This document shows positions 55,611 through 64,000 of a stretch of DNA of 64,000 nucleotides, piece by piece. How positions within the stretch are numbered: position 1 is the first letter of the stretch; each line of letters starts with the position of its first letter. The position numbers were made by a program, and so were the translations under genes. Below the pieces are notes generated by a model. It saw only the letters and a list, made by a program, of their open reading frames with translations. It did not search any database and was not told the origin of the DNA. This DNA is from Stenotrophomonas sp. ESTM1D_MKCIP4_1 (lineage in GTDB: Bacteria; Pseudomonadota; Gammaproteobacteria; Xanthomonadales; Xanthomonadaceae): contig NZ_CP026004.1 of assembly GCF_003086895.1 (NCBI RefSeq), positions 2,826,731 through 2,890,730 of the forward strand, read 5' to 3'.

Positions 55611-56183
55611 ATGCCGATGCGCCTGCGCCCTGCCCTGCTGATCTCTCTGCTGCTGGCCTGCGCGCCAGCGCTCGCCACCGGACCCGTGCGCGCGGTCGAC
55701 GCCCTGGACATCGATCGCTACGCCGGCCAGTGGCACGAAATCGCGCACCTGCCGGTCTCGTTCCAGAAGCAGTGCGTGGGCGATATCACCGCCAACTACG
55801 GGTTGCGCCGCGATGGCCGTATCAGCGTCACCAATGCCTGCCGCAAGCGCGATGGCGAACGGGTGGTGGCAGAGGGAGTGGCGCGCCCGGTGGAAGGCCA
55901 GCCCGGCCAGCTGCAGGTGCGCTTCGCACCCGACTGGCTGAGCTGGGTGCCGCTGGTCTGGGCCGACTACTGGGTGATCGCGCTGGACCCGGATTACCAG
56001 TGGGCGGTGGTCGGCGAACCGGACCGGAAATACCTGTGGATCCTCTCGCGCCTTCCGGACATGGACCGCAGCCTGTTCGAGCAACTCAAGGCCAAGGCCG
56101 AAGCAATGGGCTACGACCTCGCACCGCTGCGGGTGATGGCACCACTGCGCGATCCCGCGCCCGAGCCCGCGCCAGCCGACTGA
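55611..56183 (+). CDS. Lipocalin family protein (Blc-like)
   Basis: The 190-residue protein has a signal peptide (LLISLLLACAPALATGP) and the lipocalin GxW motif in RYAGQWHEIAHLP, DITANYGLR, VWADYWVIALDPDYQWAVVGEPDRKYLWILSR (the YWVIALD and YLWILSR strands) and a late helix. Blc lipocalins bind lipids in the envelope. A lipobox is not clear, so it is probably periplasmic and soluble. The start at 55611 (MPMRLRPA) was chosen because it precedes the signal peptide. Confidence 0.9.
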   Translation: MPMRLRPALLISLLLACAPALATGPVRAVDALDIDRYAGQWHEIAHLPVSFQKQCVGDITANYGLRRDGRISVTNACRKRDGERVVAEGVARPVEGQPGQLQVRFAPDWLSWVPLVWADYWVIALDPDYQWAVVGEPDRKYLWILSRLPDMDRSLFEQLKAKAEAMGYDLAPLRVMAPLRDPAPEPAPAD

Positions 56184-56359
56184 GCCCCGCTCCGGCCGCC
56201 CTCCATGGCGCGCCCTTACACCCGCTGCCTGCCTGCGGGTCGCGTTCCTGCGCGTCACGCTCACGCGCTACCCTCTGCGACGGGTCGCCCGTGGCGATCC
56301 ATTCAACCATACGCCGTAGTATGCTTATTCCACGCACCCCCTACACAGGACCTGCGCCC

Positions 56360-56836
56360 ATGCTCCATCGTTTCCGTTTCGCCTTGATCGCTCTGTGCAC
56401 CCTGGCCCTGGCTGCCTGCAGCGATGGCATCGTCAAGCGTGTTTCGGAACCGGCGGCCAGCCTGCAGCAGCTCACCGTGCGCGCCGACGGCAACTGGACC
56501 GTCGCCCTGCGCCTGCAGAACTACAGCTCGATGCCCATGACCTTCGACGACGTGTCACTCACCCTCACCGTGGGCGACATCGAAGCGGGCACCCTGCAGG
56601 CCAAGCCGGCCATTTCCATCGGCGGCACCTCGGCCGATGTCATCAACCTCGACCTGGTGCCCAGTTCCGGCGCGCGCCTGGTGGTGGCCGATGCGCTGGC
56701 CGGCAACCGCACCCTGGCCTATGGCCTGAAGGGCACCGTGGCCGCCACCCCGCAGGAGAAGAAGCAGCGCAGCTTCGATATCAGCGGGCGCAGCACCCTC
56801 AACCAGGCCCCGGGCCTGCCCGGCGTGCTGCGCTGA
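56360..56836 (+). CDS. LEA-type 2 family lipoprotein
   Basis: The 158-residue protein has a lipoprotein signal (FRFALIALCTLALAACSDG, lipobox LAAC) and a WHy/LEA-2-like beta-sandwich: NWTVALRLQNYSSMPMTFDDVSLTLTVG and LAYGLKGTVAATP. Related proteins are linked to desiccation or envelope stress, but none is assigned here. It is followed by an acyl-CoA dehydrogenase gene 61 bases on, which is probably not functionally related. Confidence 0.82.
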   Translation: MLHRFRFALIALCTLALAACSDGIVKRVSEPAASLQQLTVRADGNWTVALRLQNYSSMPMTFDDVSLTLTVGDIEAGTLQAKPAISIGGTSADVINLDLVPSSGARLVVADALAGNRTLAYGLKGTVAATPQEKKQRSFDISGRSTLNQAPGLPGVLR

Positions 56837-56897
56837 CCCCCCTTTTCGTTGCGGCATTGCCTGCCGCGCCCTTTCTGTCCTGATCGAGACGTCACCG

Positions 56898-58688
56898 ATG
56901 AGCAGCTACACCGCCCCGCTTTGCGACCTCCGTTTCGCCCTGCACGACGTGCTCAAGGTCGAACCGCTGTTCGCCCGCCTGGGCTTCACCGACGCCACCG
57001 CCGACGTGGTCGATGCCGTGCTGGAAGAAGCCGGCCGTTTCAGCGCCAGCGTGCTGGCCCCGCTCAACAGCGTGGGCGACGAGATCGGCTGCGTGCTCGA
57101 CCAGGCCACCGGTGAAGTGACCACCCCGCCCGGCTTCAAGCAGGCCTACGACCAGTTCGTCGATGGCGGCTGGACCGGCCTGACCGCCGCGCCCGAACTG
57201 GGTGGCCAAGGCCTGCCGCACACCTTGGGCGTGCCGCTGAACGAAATGATCAACGCCGCCAACCTGGCCTGGGGCAACTTCCCGCTGCTGTCCCACGGCG
57301 CCATCGAAGCGTTGAAGCAGCACGGCGAGGCGTGGCAGCACGACGCCTTCCTCAAACCGCTCATCGAAGGCCGCTGGACCGGCACCATGTGCCTGACCGA
57401 ACCGCATTGCGGCACCGACCTGGGCCTGCTGAAGACCAAGGCCGAACCGAACGCCGACGGCAGCTACGCGATCAGCGGCACCAAGATCTTCATCACCGCC
57501 GGCGAGCACGACCTGACCGGGAACATCGTGCACCTCGTGCTGGCCAAGCTGCCCGACGCCCCGCCCGGCGCCAAGGGCATCTCGCTGTTCGTCACCCCCA
57601 AGTTCAAGGTCGACCGTGATGGCAACGTCGGCGAGCGCAACGCACTGCGCTGCGGGTCGATCGAGCACAAGATGGGCATCAAGGGGTCGGTCACCTGCGT
57701 GATGAACTTCGATGGCGCCCAGGGCTATCTGGTCGGGCAACCGCACAAGGGCCTGCAGGCGATGTTCACCATGATGAACACCGCACGCCTGGGCGTCGGC
57801 CTGCAGGGCATCGGCCTGTCCGAGCGCGCCTACCAGAACGCGCTGAAGTACAGCCGCGAGCGCCTGCAGTCGCGCGCCCTGAGCGGTGCGAAGTTCCCGG
57901 ACAAGCCGGCTGACCCGATTCTGGTGCACCCGGACGTGCGCCGCATGCTGCTGACCATCAAATCGCTGGTCGAAGGCAGCCGCCTGCTGGCCCTGCACGC
58001 GGCCACCCTGATCGACGTCGCACACAGCGCCGACGACGCCGCCGAGCGCGAACGTGCCGATACCCTGGTCAGCTTCCTGACCCCGATTTCCAAGGCCTGC
58101 CAGACCGAATGGGGCATTGAGAACACCTACAACGCCCTGCAGTGTTTCGGCGGCCACGGCTACATCCGCGAACACGGCATGGAGCAGCTCGCCCGCGACG
58201 CACGCATCACCACGCTGTATGAAGGCACCACCGGCATCCAGGCACTGGACCTGATCGGCCGCAAGACCGCCGCCAGCCAGGGCGCTGGCCTGAAGCTGAT
58301 GCTGGCCGAGATCGAAGCCTTTGCCAGGGAACACGAGGGCAACGAGGCGCTGGCCGAGTTCATCGGCCCGCTGCGCGCCAAGGCCGCCGAATGGGGTGCG
58401 CTGACCATGGACGTGCTCAAGCGCGCCGCCACCAACCCGGACGAACTGGGTGCCGCCAGCTACGACTACCTGTTCTACTCGGGTTACGTCGTGCTGGCCT
58501 ACTGGTGGGCCCGCAGCGTGGCCGCCGCCGACGCCAGCGCGCACGGCGCCGCCTTCGCCCAGGGCAAGCGCGAGACCGCCCGCTTCTACTTCGCCCGCGT
58601 CCTGCCGCGCACCCTGGCCCACGCCGCCGCCCTGCAGGCCGGCGCCGCCCCACTGATGGCCATGGACGACGAGCGCTTCGGCGCCTGA
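56898..58688 (+). CDS. Acyl-CoA dehydrogenase
   Basis: The 596-residue flavoprotein belongs to the long-form acyl-CoA dehydrogenases with N- and C-terminal extensions. Motifs are CLTEPHCGTDLGLLKTKAE, ISGTKIFITAGEHDL, and the catalytic-Glu region RITTLYEGTTGIQALDLIGRKT, preceded by the QCFGGHGYIREHGMEQ segment. It should oxidise acyl-CoA in beta-oxidation or in a catabolic pathway, passing electrons to ETF. Substrate chain length is unknown. It is a single gene before a large repeat array. Confidence 0.92.
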   Translation: MSSYTAPLCDLRFALHDVLKVEPLFARLGFTDATADVVDAVLEEAGRFSASVLAPLNSVGDEIGCVLDQATGEVTTPPGFKQAYDQFVDGGWTGLTAAPELGGQGLPHTLGVPLNEMINAANLAWGNFPLLSHGAIEALKQHGEAWQHDAFLKPLIEGRWTGTMCLTEPHCGTDLGLLKTKAEPNADGSYAISGTKIFITAGEHDLTGNIVHLVLAKLPDAPPGAKGISLFVTPKFKVDRDGNVGERNALRCGSIEHKMGIKGSVTCVMNFDGAQGYLVGQPHKGLQAMFTMMNTARLGVGLQGIGLSERAYQNALKYSRERLQSRALSGAKFPDKPADPILVHPDVRRMLLTIKSLVEGSRLLALHAATLIDVAHSADDAAERERADTLVSFLTPISKACQTEWGIENTYNALQCFGGHGYIREHGMEQLARDARITTLYEGTTGIQALDLIGRKTAASQGAGLKLMLAEIEAFAREHEGNEALAEFIGPLRAKAAEWGALTMDVLKRAATNPDELGAASYDYLFYSGYVVLAYWWARSVAAADASAHGAAFAQGKRETARFYFARVLPRTLAHAAALQAGAAPLMAMDDERFGA

Positions 58689-58694
58689 GCCCAC

Positions 58695-59450
58695 GGGGTC
58701 GGATCCCTTTCCCAACGGGAAAGGGCTCTGACCCCAGCCTCGCCCCCGGTAGATCCACGCCATGCGTGGATAAGGGGTCAGAGCCCTTTCCTGCGGAAAG
58801 GGATCCGACCCCAGCCTCGACACCCCGGTAGATCCACGCCATGCGTGGATAAGGGGTCAGAGCCCTTTCCTGCGGAAAGGGATCCGACCCCAGCCTCGAC
58901 ACCCCGGTAGATCCACGCCATGCGTGGATAAGGGGTCAGAGCCCTTTCCTGCGGAAAGGGATCCGCCCCCAGCCTCGCCCCCGGTAGATCCACGCCATGC
59001 GTGGATAAGGGGTCAGAGCCCTTTCCTGCGGAAAGGGATCCGCCCCCAGCCTCGACACCCCGGTAGATCCACGCCATGCGTGGATAAGGGGTCAGAGCCC
59101 TTTCCTGCGGAAAGGGATCCGACCCCAGCCTCGACACCCCGGTAGATCCACGCCATGCGTGGATAAGGGGTCAGAGCCCTTTCCTGCGGAAAGGGATCCG
59201 CCCCCAGCGTCGACACCCCGGTAGATCCACGCCATGCGTGGATAAGGGGTCAGAGCCCTTTCCTGCGGAAAGGGATCCGCCCCAGCCTCGACACCCCGGT
59301 AGATCCACGCCATGCGTGGATAAGGGGTCAGAGCCCTTTCCTGCGGAAAGGGATCCGACCCCAGCCTCGACACCCCGGTAGATCCACGCCATGCGTGGAT
59401 GAGGGTCAGAGCCCTTTCCTGCGGAAAGGGATCCGACCCCCGCCCTCCGT
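58695..59450. repeat. Composite array: nine SMAG palindromes alternating with GGGGTC...GACCCC palindromes
   Basis: SMAG copies (GTAG then ATCCACGC/GCGTGGAT) begin at 58749, 58828, 58907, 58984, 59063, 59142, 59221, 59299 and 59378, mostly 79 bases apart. Between them lies GGGGTCAGAGCCCTTTCC, TGC loop, GGAAAGGGATCCGACCCC (some copies GCCCCC or GCCCC at the right end), then AGCCTCGACACCCCG. An opposite-facing version of the second palindrome with loop CAA opens the array at 58695. Some units carry the CTCGCCCCCG spacer variant. No gene is supported here; the 908-base gap before the HNH gene is otherwise empty except the two hairpins below. Confidence 0.94.
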
Positions 59451-59460
59451 CTGGTGAAAA

Positions 59461-59495
59461 GCCCCCCTTTGTTAAGGGGGGCGCGCCAACGGCGC
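59461..59495. repeat. Two adjacent GC-rich hairpins
   Basis: GCCCCCCTT/AAGGGGGGC (59461-59469 with 59474-59482) is followed directly by GCGCC/GGCGC (59483-59495). They lie between the repeat array and the 29-bp palindrome. Confidence 0.7.
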
Positions 59496-59517
59496 GGGGG
59501 ATAGGAGGAATGCGCGG

Positions 59518-59580
59518 ACCCGAATCATTGCGATTTGGATATCGCCCACCAGGCGATATCCAAATCGCAATGATTCGGGT
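59518..59580. promoter_or_regulatory. Perfect 29-bp inverted repeat with 5-base loop ahead of the HNH gene
   Basis: Arms 59518-59546 and 59552-59580 (ACCCGAATCATTGCGATTTG... and its exact complement) enclose CACCA. It ends 16 bases before the HNH start. TATAAG overlaps the right edge and could be a -10 element. No T tract follows, so it is not a typical terminator. It may be an operator, a cruciform site or an RNA leader structure. Confidence 0.65.
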
Positions 59581-59596
59581 ATAAGCTGTTTTCCCG

Positions 59597-60262
59597 ATGG
59601 AGACAGACACTACACGCTTGGGTCTGATCGAAGCCGGAGCCTCGATTTCTGCTCCGGGCGCCGCGTCATCGCCCACTGCCAGCCCGCTGCATCGCCCCGG
59701 CACCGTCCGCCTGCTCTCGCTTGACGCCCACGGACGCGTCCTGGATTGGATCACCTGGCAGGACGCAGCCTGTCTCTACGCCCGCAACGCGGTCTCCTGG
59801 ACTTTGGGCGACCCCTGCCTGCACATCCACGGCGGCACCAACCGGCTCAGCGGCCTGCAGAGCGGCATGGACCTGCACCCGATCATCGCCGCCCGCGGCC
59901 ACGCCCGCTCGCGCGCACCGGACCCTACGCCGAACCTGACCAACCCGGCCCTGTTCGCCCGCGATGCCCACCTCTGCCTCTACTGCGGCCAGCAGTTCAA
60001 CCGCCCCACCCTCACCCGCGATCACGTCATGCCGCTGTCCAAGGGTGGCCTCGATTGCTGGGAAAACGTCGTCACTGCGTGCTTCCAGTGCAACTCGCGC
60101 AAGAGCAACCGCACCCCGCAACAGGCCAACATGCCCCTGCTGGCCATTCCCTACCGGCCCAGCTGGATCGAACATCTGATCCTCTCCAACCGCAACATCC
60201 TGGCCGACCAGATGGCGTTCCTGAAGGCACAACTGCCGAAGCGATCCAAGCTCAGCACCTGA
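59597..60262 (+). CDS. HNH endonuclease domain protein
   Basis: The 221-residue protein has an HNH domain in its second half: LCLYCGQQFNRPTLTRDHVMPLSKGG with CxxC and the D-H pair, followed by CWENVVTACFQCNSRKSNRTP with the second CxxC and the N residue. It is of the type found as single-gene HNH proteins in Xanthomonadaceae and many other bacteria. The N-terminal ~100 residues (GRVLDWITWQDAACLYARNAVSW) are family-typical. No restriction or phage partner is adjacent. Start ATG 59597 is just after the palindrome. Substrate unknown. Confidence 0.85.
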   Translation: METDTTRLGLIEAGASISAPGAASSPTASPLHRPGTVRLLSLDAHGRVLDWITWQDAACLYARNAVSWTLGDPCLHIHGGTNRLSGLQSGMDLHPIIAARGHARSRAPDPTPNLTNPALFARDAHLCLYCGQQFNRPTLTRDHVMPLSKGGLDCWENVVTACFQCNSRKSNRTPQQANMPLLAIPYRPSWIEHLILSNRNILADQMAFLKAQLPKRSKLST

Positions 60263-60367
60263 ACACGGCCACCGGCAACCCTCACCGTCCTGTCACGGGC
60301 GGCGGCGTTTGCTTGCCCCACCCCCGATTGAGGGCGAAAATGGTCGTTCAGAACAAGTGCGAACACG

Positions 60368-62275
60368 ATGATCGACTCTGCCCGCTATCCCCGCCTCGCG
60401 CGCATCCAGACGCCCGATGACCTGCGTACGTTCGACGAATCCGAAATGCGCGCGGTCGCCGATGAGCTGCGCGCCTACCTGATCGAATCGGTGGGCAAGA
60501 GCGGTGGCCATTTCGCCGCCGGCCTGGGCGTGATCGAACTCACCGTGGCCCTGCACTACCTCTACCAGACCCCGCACGACCAGCTGGTCTGGGACGTCGG
60601 CCACCAGACCTACCCGCACAAGATCCTCACCGGCCGCCGCGACGAGATCCATACCGTCAAGCAGAAGGATGGCGTTGCGCCGTTCCCCAAGCGCGAGGAA
60701 AGCGAGTACGACACCTTCGGCGTCGGTCATTCCTCCACGTCGATCTCGGCTGCGCTGGGCATGGCCATCGCCCGCCAGTCGCAGGGCGATGACCGCAGGG
60801 TCGTGGCCGTCATCGGTGACGGCGCGATGACCGCCGGCATGGCCTTCGAGGCCCTGATGCATGCCGGCGGCATGGACCCGGAGCCGAACCTGCTGGTCAT
60901 CCTCAACGACAACAACATGTCGATCTCCGAGGCCGTCGGCGGGTTGACCAAGATGCTCGGCCGCGCCACCGGCAGCCGCACGCTCAACGCGCTGCGCGAG
61001 GGTGGCAAGAAGATCCTCGGCGACAAGAAGAACAACCCCGCCCGCTTCGTCAAGCGCTGGGAAGAGCACTGGAAGGGCATGTTCGTGCCGTCCACGATGT
61101 TCGAGGAAATGGGCTTCCACTACACCGGCCCCATCGACGGCCACGACATGCCGGCCCTGCTGTCCACGCTGAAGACGCTGCGCGCCTCCAAGGGCCCGAA
61201 GCTGCTGCACGTGATGACCACCAAGGGCAAGGGTTATGAGCCGGCCGAAGGCGACCAGATCGGTTACCACGCGGTCGGCCCGTTCGATCCGGACAAGGGC
61301 CTGGTGGCCAAGACCGGCGCCAAGAAGCCGACCTACACCGATGTGTTCAGCGACTGGCTGTGCGATGCCGCCGCCGCCGAGCCACGCCTGTACGGCATCA
61401 CCCCGGCGATGCGCGAAGGCTCCGGTCTGGTGCGCTTCAGCAAGGAATACCCGCAGCGCTATTTCGACGTGGCCATCGCCGAGCAGCACGCCGTCACGCT
61501 GGCCGCCGGCATGGCGACCCAGGGCGGCAAGCCCGTGGTGGCGATCTACTCCACCTTCCTGCAGCGCGCGTACGACCAGCTGGTACACGACGTGGCCATC
61601 CAGAACCTGGATGTGCTGTTTGCGATCGACCGCGCTGGCGTGGTCGGTCCGGACGGCGCGACCCACGCCGGCAACCTGGACCTGAGCTTCCTGCGCTGCG
61701 TGCCGAACATGGTGGTGATGGCCCCGGCCAACGAAGCCGAATGCCGGCAGATGCTCAGCACCGGCCTGCAGCACCCGGGCCCGGCCGCCGTGCGCTACCC
61801 GCGTGGCAGCGGCACCGGCGTGGATGCCGGCAGCGACCTGTCCACCCTGCCGATCGGCAAGGGCGAGCTGCGCGTGCAGGGCCACGGCGTTGCGCTGCTG
61901 GCCTTCGGCAGCTGCGTGGCCGCTGCAGAACAGGTCGGCCGCGAGCTGGGCCTGAGCGTGGTCAACATGCGCTTCATCAAGCCGCTGGACCGCGAACTGG
62001 TGCTGGCCCTGGCCAACAGCCACGACGGGCTGGTGACGATCGAGGACAACGTGGTTGCCGGCGGCGCGGGTTCGGCCGTGGCCGAGCTGCTGAATGCTGA
62101 AGGGGTGCTGCGCCCGATCTTGCACCTGGGCCTGCCTGACACGTTCCAGCACCACGCCAGCCGCGAAGATCTGCTGGCTGAAGCCGGTATCGATGCCGCC
62201 GGCATCCGTGCGGCCGTGCTCAAGCGCTGGCCGACCCTGGCCAGCGGCAAGCCGCCGCTGAGCGCTGCCAGCTGA
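60368..62275 (+). CDS. dxs: 1-deoxy-D-xylulose-5-phosphate synthase
   Basis: DXS condenses pyruvate and glyceraldehyde-3-phosphate to DXP, the first step of the MEP isoprenoid pathway. The 635-residue TPP enzyme has [18 protein letters not shown], the TPP motif [13 protein letters not shown]...LNDNNMSIS, then [13 protein letters not shown] and [15 protein letters not shown] in the transketolase Pyr domain, and a C-terminal domain. It ends at 62275, and the next base starts a SMAG palindrome. ispA and xseB, which often accompany dxs, are absent; xseA is 18 kb away. Confidence 0.96.
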   Translation: MIDSARYPRLARIQTPDDLRTFDESEMRAVADELRAYLIESVGKSGGHFAAGLGVIELTVALHYLYQTPHDQLVWDVGHQTYPHKILTGRRDEIHTVKQKDGVAPFPKREESEYDTFGVGHSSTSISAALGMAIARQSQGDDRRVVAVIGDGAMTAGMAFEALMHAGGMDPEPNLLVILNDNNMSISEAVGGLTKMLGRATGSRTLNALREGGKKILGDKKNNPARFVKRWEEHWKGMFVPSTMFEEMGFHYTGPIDGHDMPALLSTLKTLRASKGPKLLHVMTTKGKGYEPAEGDQIGYHAVGPFDPDKGLVAKTGAKKPTYTDVFSDWLCDAAAAEPRLYGITPAMREGSGLVRFSKEYPQRYFDVAIAEQHAVTLAAGMATQGGKPVVAIYSTFLQRAYDQLVHDVAIQNLDVLFAIDRAGVVGPDGATHAGNLDLSFLRCVPNMVVMAPANEAECRQMLSTGLQHPGPAAVRYPRGSGTGVDAGSDLSTLPIGKGELRVQGHGVALLAFGSCVAAAEQVGRELGLSVVNMRFIKPLDRELVLALANSHDGLVTIEDNVVAGGAGSAVAELLNAEGVLRPILHLGLPDTFQHHASREDLLAEAGIDAAGIRAAVLKRWPTLASGKPPLSAAS

Positions 62276-62330
62276 GTAGATCCACGCCATGCGTGGATGG
62301 ATCCATGTGTGCGGACCTACGGCCCGCACC
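62276..62330. repeat. SMAG palindrome abutting the dxs stop, plus a second hairpin
   Basis: GTAG starts at 62276, the base after the dxs TGA, and carries the ATCCACGC/GCGTGGAT stem (to 62298). A second imperfect hairpin GTGCGG...CCCGCAC follows at about 62309-62329. Confidence 0.8.
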
Positions 62331-62350
62331 CACCAGACCGGCGGTTGCGC

Positions 62351-62554
62351 TTACCCGTAACTGACCGCTTCCACGAACGCGCCGCTGGATTCCACGCGCA
62401 CGGCGGCACGCTGCCCGGTATCGGTGAAATGGAGGCGGGCCAGGGTTTCAGCGAAATCGAAGGCGCGGACACCGTCGCGGAACTCGATCGGTTCCGGCTT
62501 GTCCGGGTGCAGCACGCGCCACTGGCGCTGCTCACATTGCAGACGGATCAACAT
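62351..62554 (-). CDS. Small protein of unknown function (67 aa)
   Basis: A 67-residue frame begins at 62554 after AAGGAG at about 10 bases. It is soluble and mixed (MLIRLQCEQRQWRVLHPD, AFDFAETLARLHFTDTG, VESSGAFVEAVSYG), perhaps a small alpha/beta domain like DUF2188. I do not recognise a function. It is convergent with dxs and lies downstream of the DUF3011 gene. Confidence 0.55.
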   Translation of the reverse strand: MLIRLQCEQRQWRVLHPDKPEPIEFRDGVRAFDFAETLARLHFTDTGQRAAVRVESSGAFVEAVSYG

Positions 62555-62692
62555 GCGTTGCTCACTCCTTGAACAGCGTATCGATGACGGTGGGCACACC
62601 GGGAGGCGCACTGCCCCCGGCTGCCGACGATACGAGGAATGAACTGTGATCACCATCAGATTAATCTGAATCTGAAGGTCGACGTGGCCAGG

Positions 62693-63220
62693 TCAGTTGA
62701 TCTGGAACTGCGCCCGGCAGCCATCGCTCACCCACACCCCCCGGCGGTCCCAGCCCCAGGTCCGGCCCTCGACACACGGGCTGCGCGACTCCTGCCGCAC
62801 CAGCCGCACGTTGCGGCGGACGCGCGCATCGCAGTACTTCTGCCGGCGATCATTGGAATGGCAGGCGATCACCTGGCCACCATTGCCACCCCAGCCGCCA
62901 CCGTGGCCCCAGCCACCGCCGCGGGACTCACCCACGAACTCGGCGCGGCAGCCCTGGGTCACCCACACCCCGGAGCGCGACTGGCCCCACGTGCGCCCCT
63001 CGATGCACGGCGAACCGGACAGCTGGCGGATCAGGCGGGCACGCCCATCCAACCGGCACTCGTTGCTGCGGTTCTTCACCGATTCGCAGCGCACGATCCC
63101 ACCGCCGCGATTGTCGTAGCCATCGTCATACCCGTAACGCTGCGCGTGCGCGCTGCCCGCCACTGCCAGCAGCGGCAGCACCATGCACATGACGGCCGAC
63201 CAGCCGGATCCCTTGCCCAC
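62693..63220 (-). CDS. Secreted protein with two DUF3011 repeats
   Basis: The 175-residue product begins with GTG at 63220, preceded by GGAGG at six bases, and has a signal peptide (AVMCMVLPLLAVAGSAHAQ). The mature part holds two DUF3011 modules, VRCESVKNRSNECRL...SGSPCIEGRTWGQSRSGVWV and IACHSNDRRQKYCDA...SRSPCVEGRTWGWDRRGVWV, joined by a Gly-rich spacer. Each has four Cys that may form two disulfides. The repeats are close duplicates. DUF3011 is common in this family of bacteria; function is unknown, perhaps envelope or carbohydrate binding. Confidence 0.85.
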   Translation of the reverse strand: MGKGSGWSAVMCMVLPLLAVAGSAHAQRYGYDDGYDNRGGGIVRCESVKNRSNECRLDGRARLIRQLSGSPCIEGRTWGQSRSGVWVTQGCRAEFVGESRGGGWGHGGGWGGNGGQVIACHSNDRRQKYCDARVRRNVRLVRQESRSPCVEGRTWGWDRRGVWVSDGCRAQFQIN

Positions 63221-63358
63221 TCCACACCTCCACGCGAATGCTCTGTGGCGCAAGCATCCGGCATTCATCGCCGGCCGCAAAGTACATCGGGCCACAGTGC
63301 TGGCCCTTCGTTCAAGCATCCCACTGCCAGCTGACCGTCGACCGCAGCGATGTGACCA

Positions 63359-64000
63359 TCAGTCCTTGCCACCGCCCATCGGTTGCGCTCCACCCAGGTT
63401 GTGCTCGAACACATAGGCAAACAGCTCCGCATCGTTGGTGAACCCGAGCTTGCGCATGGCCGAAATGCGCTGCCTGCTGATGGTGCTGACCGTGCGTCGC
63501 AACTGGCCGGCGATGGTGGTGATCGAATGGCCGGCGGCGTAAAGCCGCAGCACCTCCAGTTCCTTCGGCGAGAGCACCGACAGTGACCGCACGCGGTTCA
63601 GGTCCTGCAGGCAGTACGCCAGCTCAGGATCGACATAGCTGCGCCCACTCAGCACGGTATCGACCGCGTCACGCACGTTGTCGACGCCGCTGCCCTTGTC
63701 GACCAGGCCACGTACGCCATCGCGCAATGCCATGTTGAGCGATGCCGCGTTGGTGGTGACCGTCGCGAGGATCACCGGCACATCGGGGTGATTGCGACGC
63801 AGCGCCTTCAACATCGCATGCCCGTCGGGACGGCCACCGGCCGGCATCGAGAAATCGGTGACCACCAGATCCACCGGGATATCCGCCAGCGTCGCCAGCA
63901 GCCCCTCGGCATCGTTGGCCTGCGCCACCACGCGATGTCGACCGTTGGATTCGATTGCATGGCGAACGCCCAGCAATACCAGCGGGTGATCGTCTGCGAT
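63359..64000 (-). CDS. LuxR-type response regulator (RcsB-like), N-terminus cut by window edge
   Basis: About 213 residues remain; only a few N-terminal residues are missing. The receiver domain opens with ADDHPLVLLG (acidic pair) and has the phospho-acceptor Asp in VVTDFSMPAGG and the Lys in LVDKGSG. The C-terminal LuxR HTH is LSPKELEVLRLYAAGHSITTIAGQL, RTVSTISRQRISAMRKLGF. The spacing and DFSMP motif resemble RcsB, which governs capsule and envelope stress genes. A sensor kinase is probably encoded beyond the window. Confidence 0.9.
   Translation of the reverse strand: MADDHPLVLLGVRHAIESNGRHRVVAQANDAEGLLATLADIPVDLVVTDFSMPAGGRPDGHAMLKALRRNHPDVPVILATVTTNAASLNMALRDGVRGLVDKGSGVDNVRDAVDTVLSGRSYVDPELAYCLQDLNRVRSLSVLSPKELEVLRLYAAGHSITTIAGQLRRTVSTISRQRISAMRKLGFTNDAELFAYVFEHNLGGAQPMGGGKD

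Noticed and set aside
58695..59450. CRISPR array appearance (regular 79-base spacing)
   Set aside because: The spacers are themselves repeated and palindromic, not unique, and no cas gene is nearby.
58417..59754. Repetitive reading frames on both strands across the composite array
   Set aside because: They are translations of palindromic DNA with no start signals or domain.

Overview
The window is a GC-rich chromosomal segment from a Stenotrophomonas-type member of the Xanthomonadaceae, probably the S. maltophilia complex. Three things point there. Arginine is made through N-acetylornithine carbamoylation with a fused acetylglutamate synthase/kinase, the Xanthomonas route. Nearly every intergenic gap carries short GTAG-headed palindromes of the SMAG (REP) type described from S. 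maltophilia. Gene neighbourhoods (mtaD-ubiG-gph, efp/epmB, queG-nnr-tsaE-ami-mutL) are gammaproteobacterial. I see no prophage, IS element, CRISPR array or genomic island; it is mainly housekeeping chromosome with an unusual load of repeats.

Layout. 1-9909 (minus strand): a long arginine/proline operon, read from the right as leader peptide-attenuator-argF'-argG-argE'-argB(NAGS/K)-GNAT-argC-argH-yciI-proB-proA. Most genes overlap or nearly touch; SMAG dimers sit on each side of argG. Ahead of argF' is what looks like a classical transcription attenuator: a 33-codon leader ORF with three Arg codons within four, a terminator, and segments that can pair in the mutually exclusive 1:2, 2:3 and 3:4 combinations. 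This is the strongest candidate for something undescribed here.

9966-21769: a secreted protein, cysS-sufE-MFS, a histone H1-like/DksA fusion, yidD-pyrC-M23 peptidase, then (minus) mtaD, ubiG, gph and a divergent squalene/phytoene synthase-like gene. 21989-31945: efp and its modification enzyme epmB diverge; a GGDEF-EAL membrane protein, trmJ/suhB divergent, htpX, gluQ overlapping phaB, and phaR behind TGC-rich palindromes. 32159-42384: TraB-like, DUF1684 lipoprotein, mutL, amiC, tsaE and nnr on the minus strand, queG and xseA on the plus strand. 42385-53102: a 550-base gap with a multi-hairpin element, an M48 peptidase, a SUMF1-like lipoprotein, rnd, a 4 x 135-base repeat array, a TonB receptor, a chemotaxis receptor and a Rof-like protein. 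53198-64000: tRNA-Ala, two tRNA-Phe genes, small lipoproteins, a lipocalin, an acyl-CoA dehydrogenase, a nine-unit composite repeat array, an HNH nuclease behind a perfect 29-bp palindrome, dxs, small secreted proteins and a truncated response regulator.

Both ends cut a gene: proA on the left lacks its C-terminus and the response regulator on the right lacks its N-terminus. Starts were chosen by overlap, Shine-Dalgarno sequence, signal peptide position or family start where these could be read. Functional calls come from motif and family recognition by eye; no database search was possible.
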